A DNA stretch of 64,000 bases, taken from the NCBI GenBank assembly GCA_013398955.1, contig VWPU01010350.1, positions 124,001 through 188,000 on the forward strand. Reading direction: 5' to 3'. A program made the position numbers and the translations under genes. This document shows positions 38,270-49,720 of this stretch, one piece after another. A model generated the notes under the pieces. The model saw only the letters and a list, made by a program, of their open reading frames with translations, had not been told where the DNA came from and did no database searches. This DNA comes from Callaeas wilsoni. Taxonomy: Eukaryota; Chordata; Aves; Passeriformes; Callaeidae. Position 1 is the stretch's first letter. The number at the start of each line of letters is the position of its first letter.

Positions 38270-38734
38270 GGATAATCTGCTGCCGGCCCCTGCAGAGCTC
38301 CAGGCCATGGGCTGAGTGGCTGGAAAGCTGCCTGCCCAAAAAGGACCTGGGGCTGCTGGTGCCAGTGCTGAACGTGAGACAGGTGTGCCCAGGTGGCCAA
38401 GAGGGCCAGGGGCACCTGGCCTGTATCAGCAGTGGTGTGGCTGCAGGACCAGGGCAGGGATTGTCCCTCTGGACTGAGCACTGGTGAGGCCACATCTGGA
38501 ATGCTGTGTCCAGTTCTGGGCCCCTCAGGACAAGAAAGACATTGAGGGGCTGAAGCGTGTCCAGGGAAGGGAGCAGAGCTGGAGAAAAGGCTGGAGCACC
38601 AGGAGCAGCTGAGGAAGCTGGGAAAGGGGCTCAGCCTGGAGAAAAGGAGGCTCAGGGGTGACTTTCTGGCTCTCTACAACTCCCTGATAGGAAGATCCAG
38701 GAAAGAGGGCAGCTGAGAGTGGGTTGAGTGTCCA
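38270..38734 (+). mobile_element. CR1 LINE ORF2 C-terminal fragment
   Basis: The + strand encodes a degraded C-terminal part of CR1 ORF2. WLESCLPKKDLGLLVPVLN from about 38314 matches the family's WLESCLAEKDLGVLVDSRLN, and a GHLACISSGVAAG segment matches ILACI.NSVASR. DNA further on corresponds to LVRPHLEYC.QFWAP..KKDIE.LERVQRR (CCCCTCAGGACAAGAAAGAC) and to the [20 protein letters not shown] region (GGAGAAAAGGAGGCTCAGGG, then CTCTCTACAACTCCCTGATA). Frameshifts break the frame several times, so it is inactive. The usual CR1 3' noncoding end is not present; an inverted CR1 piece follows instead. Confidence 0.9.
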
Positions 38735-38785
38735 TCTCAGTTCCCTTCTCTGGACATGCTCCAGCACCTCAATGTCTCTGATGAA
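38735..38785 (-). mobile_element. Inverted CR1 piece forming a foldback
   Basis: The stretch 38742-38777 is the reverse complement, at 32 of 36 positions, of 38537-38572 within the preceding CR1 fragment (the DIE.LERVQR coding region). The two arms flank about 170 bp. Either an opposite-strand CR1 piece inserted here, or the inversion arose by twin priming or template switching during integration. Confidence 0.85.
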
Positions 38786-41700
38786 CTTCAGAATGTAAGA
38801 TCAGGAAGGTCCCTGCACTACTGGTGTCTCTGTGGCTTGTTGACATTTTAGGGTCTACTAGTTCTCAAGGTATCCCAGCTCTCTACTAACACTGCAATGT
38901 TTATTTTCTTACCTTCTCATCTACTCACAAAAACTGAACTGTTAAACTGTCAAAAATATTTTTGGCTTTGGCCACTGAGCATTCTTCCAGATGATTTCTG
39001 GAAGAGTATGGCTGTTAGAAAGGGACAGAGATGACTTTGGATTTGGAGTAAGGAGGGTTCACTAGCACAGCCATGAATCTTGGATAATGGTGACTGTTGG
39101 ATAACTCTGAATAACTAAAGAGCAGTCCCAAGCATGGTTAATTTCCTATTACAAATGTAGTCATTGTGCATCACTGATCAAACAGAGCAGAATAGGAAAA
39201 ATTATATACCACCTTGAAGCTAAATAATCCAAGCCATGATTCTTGCTTTAATGTGTGTTTAATCCTTCTGTTGCACAATGTATCATGCATCTAATGGCTT
39301 TCATCTTCTCTCCCACCATTTTTAAGGTGTTTGTTAATCTACCTATATAATCAGCATGCACACAAATTCCAGGCTGTAGTATCCACATCCACACAGTTCA
39401 TGGGTTTTTATATTTCAGAGACATATTTGGGCATTTTCCAGTTTGTGTGTCCTTTCCTACTGAATGCCACATGTATCTTTTCTGTCCAGTACTCTGTAAA
39501 TCTTACAAAGACCTTCACAGGTTCTTTGATGCGTTACAGCATCCACCTTGTCAGAGCTCCTTCTCAGTTACTGTGTTAAGCTCGTTATTTCAGGCACACA
39601 GCTACGACAATTAAACTTGTCATCTGTTAAGCTTCCGTGGTACTCATTTCTTCTGTGTGCCTTCCCTTTCCTCTGTGTCCACCACCTACTTAAAGAAATT
39701 GGAGTATTATTTTTGAGCTGTGCTGTGCTTCCCTGCCCAGAGCTCTCTTTTTCTTTGAGCTTTATAACATTTTGTCAAAAAACCACACAAAATAATCAAG
39801 AATGATGGTTTATAATTATAACATTTCAAAGTAAACAGAATAAATTAGTATTCAGCTCTTCATTGTTCTCTCTGCATTAAAACTGCCCACTGTCATTTAC
39901 GCTTCCCTAAAGATTTCAGTTTTAGTCCTGTTTTACATTTCTTCTGGATCATGGACCAAGGAACTGCACATCCTAATTATTCGAAGAGTTATATGTTCAA
40001 ATTTTCTTGAATCAGCAGCTCTGCAGTTGACTTATTTTACAGCACTGGGTTGTAAGACAGACAAGGAAATGACAAGGGAACAATGTACAAAAGACTCATA
40101 TTCAGTTTAGTCCTCAAGCGTGAGATTATCCTACAGACATTGCTGAAGAGAAATCGTTGTGTAATGAATGTCTCTGGATCCACTCACATATAATGTTACT
40201 GCATAATCTTGTTAATAAGTACATGAAGCTCCCTTTTAAAATATTTACATTTTTAAAATCAAATATGTCTGCTGTGGGACTTGTTTGAAAACTCATTGCT
40301 TCAGTGACTGAGAGGTTTTTGTTTCAAAGTGAATGCAGTCATGGTCAGTTTATTAATTCCAACGCCAACACTGTTGTTTAACTTCTTCCCTTTTTTTTTT
40401 TTTTAACCGTTTCTGGTCTTATAATCCAAGTTTTACAGAAAGACTGTGTTTTACTAAAGTAAAGGAAGCACATTCCGGTTATATATCAGACTCTATTTCA
40501 TGATTATTTAGCAGCTCCTGTATACACTTGTCTCAGTGCAATAATCAAAATAGAAACTGCTAATAAATTGGCTGAAAACCACAGAAAATTATATGTGGAA
40601 ATGATAGGGAGATAATCACAACCAGAATACAGGCCCAGTGATCAAGATTGTTGTGATGATACAGGTGGAAAATACAAAAGCAGGAGAGGAAGGGTAATAT
40701 TTCAGTTGTTCTAGCAAATACAGAAAGTCAGTGTCAAGGAAAAGAAAGATGGAAGTCGGGGCCAAAATCCTTCAAACTCTCAAAACAGGAGAAAGAAGTA
40801 GAGGATCTACTGATAGAAGAGGGAACTGGAGCAAATATCATAGCATATGCAGTGGTATCAAAAGGAGCAGAAAGAAGACTACGTGTTATCAAAATAAGAA
40901 AAAAATTACACTATTATTCACATAAAAATTTTTATATCTATTAAGAAATGGCTTTTCTGAGGCTTTATAGGGAGAAGAGTATGAAAGCCCATGCAAGGCA
41001 GTGCAGAATCAAAGCAACCCCCCTCCAAAAGCTCTGAAATAAAACAGTGGCAAAGTAAATATATTCAGTAGCAAATCCAGGTGTGTGGCTCTCTGCAAAC
41101 TGCACTTTGCACAACACAGTACATTAGTTCCCAACCAGAAGAAGACCAGAACTAATGCAAAATAAATGCAGCAGCATCCCCTTTTTTCCTACCACTGAGC
41201 CAAGCACTAAAAATTCAGAGCAGCCCTGAGTGATAAACATCTCTCCCTCTATAAATGACTGGCCCGTTGCTAATGGCAACAACTCTGTTCCTAAAGTTAG
41301 CTGAGCTCTTAGAGTGGCAAATTCGGTGTCCTCACGTAACTTGCAGGATTCAGCTCATCGGTTTTGCCAACTCCTGCAGCCATACAACTGCATTTAAGCA
41401 TAAACTTTCCCTTTCTCTTTGCACGATGTTTATCAAAGAAAAATTCAGTTAGAGCCCGAGTTACAGGATCCTGAATATGGACATGGAGTCAATATTTAGT
41501 CTTGCCATTGTGTGATGCCATTTTATCCCATTTTATGCCATTTTTTGGTTTTTGTTTTTTGTTTTAAATAATTCTCTACAATACTGTAGGACAGATCATT
41601 TCATTCCAGATACAGATGGATGGAAGTAATTCATCCAAATTATGGGACACAGCTAAAAGAGGACTTAGGACTAAACCATGTGTTCTTAGGGTTTCAAACT

Positions 41701-41963
41701 GTGGTTAGCAGATGTTTGCTGAGATGATGTGATGTGAGAGGCAAACATTGCATTAATTTATGGTTGTAGTTTTGCAAAAAGATAACACACCATATCCAAC
41801 CTCTGGGGTAAATGAGATGTTAAAAATAATCCCTTGTCCTGATTTGTGAGCCTTACTTTTGGTTTCAGAGACCCTTTCATCAAAGTCATGAGCAGAACAA
41901 AAGTTTTTTACACAAGAATTATTTACGACCAATTCGGAATGAGTTTTGTGAATGTCGTACGGT
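38786..41963. other. Unique noncoding sequence
   Basis: About 3.2 kb without a recognised gene or dispersed repeat. It contains a T run near 40.39 kb and a triplicated (TGC/CC)CATTTTA-type word at 41.51-41.55 kb, next to a T/G-rich run. Confidence 0.5.
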
Positions 41964-42012
41964 ATTTGGATTTAAGGTGAATTCCAATTTGGATTTAAGT
42001 TTGAATTCCAAT
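41964..42012. repeat. About 24-bp tandem duplication
   Basis: ATTTGGATTTAAGGTGAATTCCAA is followed directly by TTTGGATTTAAGTTTGAATTCCAA, that is, two copies with a small difference in the middle. No function is suggested. Confidence 0.88.
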
Positions 42013-42204
42013 AGCTTAAAAAATTGTGAGTCATAAATTGAATGAATTGTTGTATTAAACAGTGCTTAAAATTTCCTTTCAAAAACTAATTTCAAATTTC
42101 ATGTTAAATTTTTTTAATAGAAAAAAATGCATTTCAGGAAAGAACCTTTTCCTTGTAATTACAAACCTATGGAAACAATTCATTCCAGGCATGTAGAATT
42201 TTAT
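42013..42204. other. Unique noncoding spacer
   Basis: A+T-rich, nothing recognised. Confidence 0.5.
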
Positions 42205-42355
42205 AATCATAGAATCATTTAGGTTGGGAAAGACCTTTAAGACCATCAAGTCCAACCCTTAACCCAGCATTGCAAAGGCCATGACTAAACCATGTCCCCA
42301 TATGTCACATTTAAAAGTTTTTTGAACACTTCCAAAGGATAGTGATTCCACCATC
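42205..42355 (-). mobile_element. CR1 LINE, 3'-end fragment
   Basis: The + strand reads AATCATAGAATCATTTAGGT, then TGGGAAAGACCTTTAAGACC and ATCAAGTCCAACCCTTAACC, then CCATGACTAAACCATGTCCC and AGTGATTCCACCAT. It is a minus-oriented CR1 3' end of the subfamily with the AAGTCCAACC...CTAAACCATGTCCC block, about 150 bp and 5'-truncated. Confidence 0.92.
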
Positions 42356-42847
42356 ATATGATAGTGACAAAAAAGACAGATGGGGAAAATGTCAAAGTAT
42401 CAGTTCATAACCTTTACAATATTGCACTTGGAGCTTCATAAACTGTAGAGATAAAATACAAATTACTACTTTTCTTCCTTTATGGCTTTTCAAAGGAAGG
42501 CATAATTATCTAAAGTCAACACTGATTGTCCCACTATAAAAATTATTACAGTCACAGCCTGGAGCCTTAAAGAGAGTCAGGAGCTGTGACAATAAAAAGC
42601 ACAGTACACAGGGGTATCTGCTCAGAGCTGTGTATCAACCTAAACTGATTCCGGGGAAAAAATAAATCAATGTGCTTAATAACTCTAGGTTGGACATGTC
42701 TGTTCCATTCTGTGCAGTTTTATGCCATAGACATTGCAAGAGTGTCTGGGACTCTGTTTTGTAAGGATAGTTTTATGCCCACACTTCCAGCTGCTGTTTC
42801 TGAGTGTGAGACACAGAGATGAGGGCTAGGGGAAGGTAAAATAAATC
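42356..42847. other. Unique noncoding sequence
   Basis: A roughly 490-bp spacer between two CR1 ends. Nothing recognised. Confidence 0.5.
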
Positions 42848-43058
42848 AGAAAATCACAGAATGGTTTGGGTTGGAAAGGATGTTAAAGCCCATCTCGTTC
42901 CACCCCCTGCCATGGGCAGGGACACCTTCCACTGTCCCAGGCTGCTCCAAGCCCTGTCCAACCTGGCCTTGGACACTTCCAGACATCCAGGGCCAGCCAC
43001 AGCTTCCCTGTGCCAGGGTCTCCCCACCCTTACAGGGAAGAGTCTCTTCTGCAAATGT
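42848..43058 (-). mobile_element. CR1 LINE, 3'-end fragment
   Basis: The + strand reads GAAAATCACAGAATGGTTTG, then GGTTGGAAAGGATGTTAAAG, CCATGGGCAGGGACACCTTC and CACTGTCCCAGGCTGCTCC, then CCTTGGACACTTCCAG, CAGCCACAGCTTCCCTGTGC and CTTACAGGGAAGAGTCTCTT. It is a relatively well preserved minus-oriented copy of the common subfamily, 5'-truncated. Good preservation suggests it is younger than the 6.49-kb and 25-kb copies. Confidence 0.95.
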
Positions 43059-46000
43059 ATCCTGAATTCCCTAAATAAATAAGGACATACTCTTTTTTAG
43101 TGATTCACTGTTAACAAGCCATGGTGAGTTTTTATGCAGGTTTTACACAGGCTGAGGTGTCTGCACCTAAAGCAAAAGGAGCTGATAAATAAGGTCATGG
43201 ATGCTACCAAAAAACTCAGTGAGCTTTACAAGCTTTTACCTCTTGCCTCTGAAACACTTTGCAGCTGTTACTGCTTGTGCAGCACACTTCCTGCCAGGTA
43301 AATAGAAAGTCTGCTTCCTATAATGCTTTGCAAGCATTATTTGCTACCATAAAACATGAATAAAAGCATAAAATATTGAGGAAGATATAATTTTATAGTG
43401 CATTAAAAATAAAAAAAATTAACAAGCATGACAGGTTAACATTTTACAAGCATCAAAGGAGCAGGTGAATTATGGCATTACAGGCAGCAGAACAAGCTAT
43501 CTTGTGTTTAGCCTTGGAGCTCTTTATTTTTCCAGACCATTTCTAATTAGAGTCTTGAAATTAGATCCTGCTAGCAAACCCCTAAATTACAGGGAGTAAA
43601 GAGGGGATTCAGTCCAGGTATTTTTCCAGTACAGGACTTTGATCCCAACACACTCCCAAAGCACTGGAGTTGTACAGATACAGAAGGATCATAAGGAGTA
43701 GAAAAAGGTGTAGGTGTTATAAAAAAGGGAGAAAATAACAATTCCTCATGCAGACAACCTTTGTGAGTTCATTTGCCAAAGGAAGAATTTCCATGTTGTG
43801 CATAGAGCCAAGAAAACAAGGGTTTTTTTCAGAAAAAAGATGAAATTCTACATCAGCGTACATAAGAGCTGAGGTGCTCAAGATCAAGAACTAGAAAAAT
43901 CATAGTCTAAGGCAGAGAAGGGAAGAGGAAAGGAACAGGGCAAATGAGACAGGGAAAGGGGAAAGAGGGACTAACAGGAGAAAAAAAGCCAAAAACTTCC
44001 TTGTGTCTAGAATAAAAACCATGAAACCTTACATTGATAAAATATAATCTGGGCCAATACAGCATTTCAAGCAGAAGGGAGGGCATCTTGGGCAAACCTT
44101 TCTTTTTACTGACATCTCACGTAGGGTGTAAAGATTTATATGCACCCATATGAGGAAACAAGAAAACATCTGTCTTTAGATTATGTTAAACTGCGCCAGG
44201 GTGATTACTTTGGGAACTGAGGTAGATTATGCACATGATTAAATATCAGTAGAGGACATAGGAAGGAAATCAGTGGCACAGGTTGTCAGTGTGTTTAGTT
44301 AAGGTCAGTGCTTCTCCAGGAATGCAGGGGGGTTCTTTGCTTTACCCAGTGACCTGATATTTTACAGTCAATGAATTTACTGGTGTCTGTAAGAATATAG
44401 TCTGTGTAGTATTGGAAAGAAATGGGGACTTTCCCTCTCAAGATAATGTTTTTGAGAGTTACTGATATTTTTTTACTATGTAAAAAGTAAGGACAGGAAA
44501 TATTGGAATAAAAACAATTAAAAGGAAAATACATTACTGAAATGCTGGAAGATCTCATGTGGGGAAGATGTAACAGGTAGGGAGTTCACAAAGGACAAGT
44601 CAATGACTGTCTTCTTTTCTTATTCCATCTTAGAAGCAAAATAAATAACAGACTCTTAGAACAACAAGAAACACAAGAATATAAAGGTAAGGAAAAATTG
44701 AGGGGAAAGAGCCATGAATTTTTTTTTAACAAAGTGGTCATTTGAGTACTGGAGCAGAGATGGGAAATGGCTCTTGGAGCAATTCAGTCTTGAGATTTTG
44801 GACATCTGGCCTTAGTGGATTCAGAGAAGATAGAGGAAGGTTTCTACTTCAAGAAGGGACAGCCCAGTAATAACAGCATCTGATGTTTGTCAGAATTGTT
44901 CCAATAGTACCAAGCTTTATGCTCTGAAACTGTCAGTCAGAAACAAATTGCAGCAAAGACAAGCTTTTGATGCCCATTTGATGGGCAGAAGTGATAAAAT
45001 GTATGAAAGGTTCAAATGCAAGGTGTCATTATTCTGGCGAGTTGAACTAAACATTGCAAAAATGAAATGGTAAATGGGGATGTAGTCAGGAGGAGGATAA
45101 TTGCTGGTGCCAGAGACATTGGCCTATTAGCACAATTTCAGTTACATTTATATCTCACTCCTGGTAGAAGATCCAGCACAGAAAATATGAAAAAATAATG
45201 ATATGACTCTCTTTTTTTTTTTTTTCAGTGGCAGGAAGGGAGATAATCGCAGACAATAGTGATTGAACACAGAGAAAAAACAGAAATAAGGAAAGAGTTC
45301 CATTGAATTTGCTACACTAAGAATTGAAAGACCAGAAAATTTCAGTAGGGCAGGGAGATGGAAAATCTGTGAAGGTTATAGTAAAGCAGAAAGTACAGCT
45401 GACACCTGTGTTTAGCGGAAGAAAGAGGATTGATTTTACACCAAAGGCAGAGCATTGTACAAGACCATGCCACTTTCCTAGAATAATAAATATTATCTGA
45501 GGAATTTTAGCCCCAGGTAGCAGCAAGTCCTTATTTCTGTTATAATAGAAAATGGTTAGCATGAACAGAATGCTGAAATTCTTAACTAAAAATGGTCCTT
45601 ACAATTTCGATCATAATTTTTTAGTCAGTCTAATAATGGATATTTGTAAAGGCAAATGAAAATATATAAGGAATGGATCATAGGATGTTTGTGGTCAGTA
45701 TCTAGATGAGCTGGAGAAAAGTCAAGTCCTTGGAACAATATAATGCAAAGACTGATGTTTTCCCACTGTGCTGACAGCAAAACAAGGTCAAGGATGCATC
45801 AGTAGCAAAAAGACAAATTACTGAAGAGATGTAGCCACATGTCTTTATGGGAGTAGAAGAGCTGCCAAGAGAATATAAAATCAAACTTGTGACATCAGCA
45901 TTTCCAGCAGCAGTCTCTGACCTCTGTATTTTCCTACTAGAGAAGGTAAAAAAAGAGCAAAAGAGAATGAAAGATATGAGAGGTATTTGACAGATAAAAG

Positions 46001-49000
46001 TGCTTAACGACCCATATGCAACGAAAGCCCCAAAGCTCAGCAGAAAATTAGCATATGTATGTGGAGAAATAAAACAAGCTTCTTATATTAGCTTGTTTAT
46101 CAGAAACCAAATACTCCCAAAGTTATATACTTTGAAAGTCCTCTTGGCCTTTCTCCTCCTCAGCTTTTTCATGGAAGAATCTAAGCATTAACTGTATTCA
46201 TCATTATATTTGGAAGGTACTGGTGTCAGCTGGCTCCCAGTCAGCATCACTCTAGCAACAGAAAATTTCTGAAAAAGAAATCTAGGATGCTGCCAGGGTT
46301 GCTTGGCATCCTCTGCCAGGCAGAAGATGTGTTGGTTTATGACAGAAATAAAACTGAGGATGATGAATTTTGAGACAGTTTCAGCAAGCTGGCCTTGCTC
46401 TGAATGAGGCTGCTACCTGTGAAAAGGAGCAGATAAATGTGTGCTGTTTATTATTAAGAAATGGGAAGTTCTGGTGAACCATCATGTTTCTGCAGCTCCA
46501 GAAAAAGCTCAGCAAAGTTTGTGAATGCAGCAATGTTTCAATCGTCAGAAAGAGCAGATTTTGGAAAGGAAGTAACAAGGTCATTTAACATAATTAAAGA
46601 AGTGTTGATACATCTGCCTCTTTGGTGCAATATTCTGTATGCTGCCTGTGATGCAGAGGTAAAGGCAAGGGATGCAGAGTTCTTTGGTGTATCTATATCT
46701 AAATCTGTCTCCATCAAAGAAAACCTCTCTGGAGACAAAAAAACTCACACCCTGTAGTAGCCATATTAAAAAAAAAAAATCAGAGAAATAAAAAAATGGT
46801 ATGTTCCAGCATGTGTAGGCTGCTCAGAAACTCACAGAGACCTGCAGAAGGCCCAGTCTTCACACACTTGGCAGTGTGACAACACCCAAACAGATTGAAG
46901 CATCTCTGCCCTTAGAGAACTCATATTCAACAAATAACTTTCACTTTTAGATTCAGAGACTCTGATCAGAGAGGGTGCTTTCTTTTAATCTTTGTTAGCA
47001 GCAAATAGTCTTAGGGAAAGTCCTTGCTAAGCAAAAACCCATGAAAGAACAGACTTTCGAGGAAGGCGTCCAAGTAAATATATGCTAATGTTGACCTGAC
47101 CATACTCTTTCAATCAATATAAATCACATTTATTATTTTTTTATAAGTTTATTATTTATTCAGTGTGAATCAAATGTGTTCAGTGCTGCCCAAGAAGAGA
47201 GAAACACGGAGGTGAAATGAAAAACAGACCGATGGCCACAGTATTAAACACAGGTTGGCACTGGGATTATGGAATGAAAGCGTTGTTAATCCTCTGAGGC
47301 TTCGGAAGAGCTGGTCTCCAAAATCCTGCAAGAGCACAAACAAGGGCATGACATGAGTGCAGCAGTTTGTAGGTTTGACTAGGATGGTTCAAGCCTAAGG
47401 AACAGCTGGGAAGATTATAATGTGGGAGGAAAAATAAGCAAACAAGAATATCCAAACACACCCCCGTCCCCAGGAAACAGTTGCTAATATCATGAATCTC
47501 TACAAAACTGCCTGACAGACCTGGGCAACAGGCAGCAACAGCTTTTTTTGTGTATGTGTTAGTCTGATGTTTTTGAGAGGACACACACACATACATTATT
47601 GTAGCTGATTATTTCTCCATACATACGGACCTGGCTGTACTTTCATGGTTGTCAACTGCACAGGTCATGCAAAAAACTAAAGCTAGTTCTTGCCAGGTAT
47701 GAAATTCCTAAGATCTTCATGGAGGGCTGTGAGCCTTTATTAGCACCTCTGAACTCCTCAGCATAGAGAAGGCAGACTTGCACATACTTAAGGGAACAAA
47801 AAAGGTAAAAATCAAGAGAAGCTGTGTGTACAACAATTATGATGTATTGATCACCTGCGTCTGGATTCTCTCCAGTAGAACTGATGATAAGTATATTAGG
47901 AATGGCTCTACTTGAAGCACTCATTAATCTTAAACCTCAGAAGTCCAGCCAGAAGGAACTGTTGGAGCAAAATCCCAAGATACAATCTTGGCCACTGTAA
48001 TGGTTGAGGGTACAAAAACTGGAGAACCACTCCTAGAGCAAAAGGCTAATTTTTTTCCTTAAAAATCTTAGAAATCTTTTGGTGCACTTTGTCAAAGCTC
48101 TTACTTGCGATGGCTGCGAAGGTATTTCTTCAAAGGGATGAAGTGCTACCTTCTTATTTCCTACCGCAGGTAAGAGAAAATAGGTAACTTATAGTGATGA
48201 CAGAAGGCAAAAGCAAAGAGGAGTGTCCTGCCTCCAATCCTTCTCTGAGTCTCAAGGAGCTGCATGTAGAAACTTCAGAACTGACCCAACCTAGTCTAAA
48301 GAATTCAATTCAGATTTATTTCTATGGCTGGATGAGACGATACATCATCAGTGGAGATAGCTTTGAGTCATTTGAAATTGTTTCAAAGCTCTTGATTTAA
48401 GGAGGCAGCACACATTTTAACATGGTGGGAAAAATAATCTCCCAATTTACTTCATGGATACGTCAGTTAATATTATCTGTTAGTTGTGCCAACCATTAAT
48501 TCCCTTATAAATGAAATTCCTTAGGCTTTTTCTTTGAATGATGAGATGTAAAAAACCTGCTCAAAACCCCTGTCATCTTCTAAAGTAAACAGAACAGTAT
48601 GCACTTGAATTTAGAACAGCACACAAAATGTCAATCACTGAAATTAGAGATCTGTTGCATGCAAAATTTTATGCATGAAAAGAAACAGTTCTGAAGCTCT
48701 GGATGATACAAAATCTTCCCCTGCATAGTCACACAGTAAGAATTTTGTGATTTAAATGTATTGTTTCTTGTCTTTCTATTTTGCTTAAGTATCATATTCA
48801 GTCTCGTTCTTATGTATTTAGATGCTTGGCTCTGCACTGGTTTATTGGTATTTCTGTTCTGCTTCATGGGAATTTCCTCACAAAAACTGATACAAAATAT
48901 ACCTGCTGTCTGGATAGACACATTTCTATTCTTTTAAAATATATTTTATTTTATGTCTTTTCCCTTAGCTTTAGACTGTGTGGGTGTAGCTTTGCACTGC

Positions 49001-49421
49001 TACAGGAAATTGAAGTGCATTTCCTTTGTAGATTTTGTAACCATTGGTTTTGTCTCTTTGGGAACAAGGAAAAGCTAGAGAGTTCCTCCAGAGAAAAGGA
49101 AGCTGTACTGTCAATGACATACAGAGAGATTGATTTGCTGAACTATTTCCTTGGTTGTTCAAAGGAAGTATATCTCCTCATTTTTAACTTGCATTCCACC
49201 AGCACCGTCAAATCCCGATCCTGAAACAAGCCCCAGCTGTTTGGCAGTCAGGAAGATCCTTTTTGCTCTGTTTTGAGGAACTGATGTGGAGCCTATTTGG
49301 TTATTGTGCTCCATGACAATTTTGACATTTGCCAACTGGTGCCCTCCATGGCTTCCGTAACAGCCTGGCCTCAGCAGCTGCTGTGCATAAAGACACTGTA
49401 TGTAGGAAAATGTAGCTATAG
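43059..49421. other. Unique noncoding sequence, partly purine-rich
   Basis: No gene is recognised over 6.3 kb. From about 43.68 to 46.2 kb the + strand is visibly enriched in A and G (for example 43906-43980 is almost all purine), and the minus strand then offers slightly longer frames. A strong acceptor-like T tract followed by CAG lies at 45.21-45.23 kb. A 147-codon frame at 48781-49224 (+) is rich in F/L/C/S and has no recognisable domain. Confidence 0.45.
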
Positions 49422-49720
49422 CCATCCATCCATCCATCCCTTCATCCATCTCTCTCTCCATCCATCGCTTCATCCATCCCTTCATCCATCTCTCTCTCCA
49501 TCCATCCCTTTATCCATCCCTCCATCCATCCATCCATCCATCCATCCATCCATCCATCCATCCATCCTCCATCCATCCATCCATCCGTCCATCCATCCAT
49601 CCATCCATCCATCCATCCATCCCTCCATCCATCCCTTCGTCCATCTCTCTCTCCATCCATCCATCCATCCATCCCTTCATCCATCCATCCATCCATCCAT
49701 CCATCCCTCCATCCACCCTC
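49422..49720. repeat. CCAT (ATCC) microsatellite with higher-order variants
   Basis: About 300 bp of the tetranucleotide CCAT with interspersed variants. A composite block TTCATCCATC/TCTCTCTCCATCCAT recurs at 49441 and 49481 (period 40) and, with one change, at 49636. The array therefore contains a duplicated higher-order unit as well as simple slippage. Open frames through it (Ser-Ile-His-Pro on one strand, Met-Asp-Gly-Trp on the other) are artefacts. Confidence 0.97.

Noticed and set aside
45205..45240. T tract followed by CAG, a strong splice-acceptor look-alike
   Set aside because: No open frame or donor site downstream supports an exon.
48781..49224. 147-codon open frame on the + strand
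   Set aside because: A few frames of this size are expected by chance. The product is F/L/C-rich with no motif, and there is no splice or promoter context.
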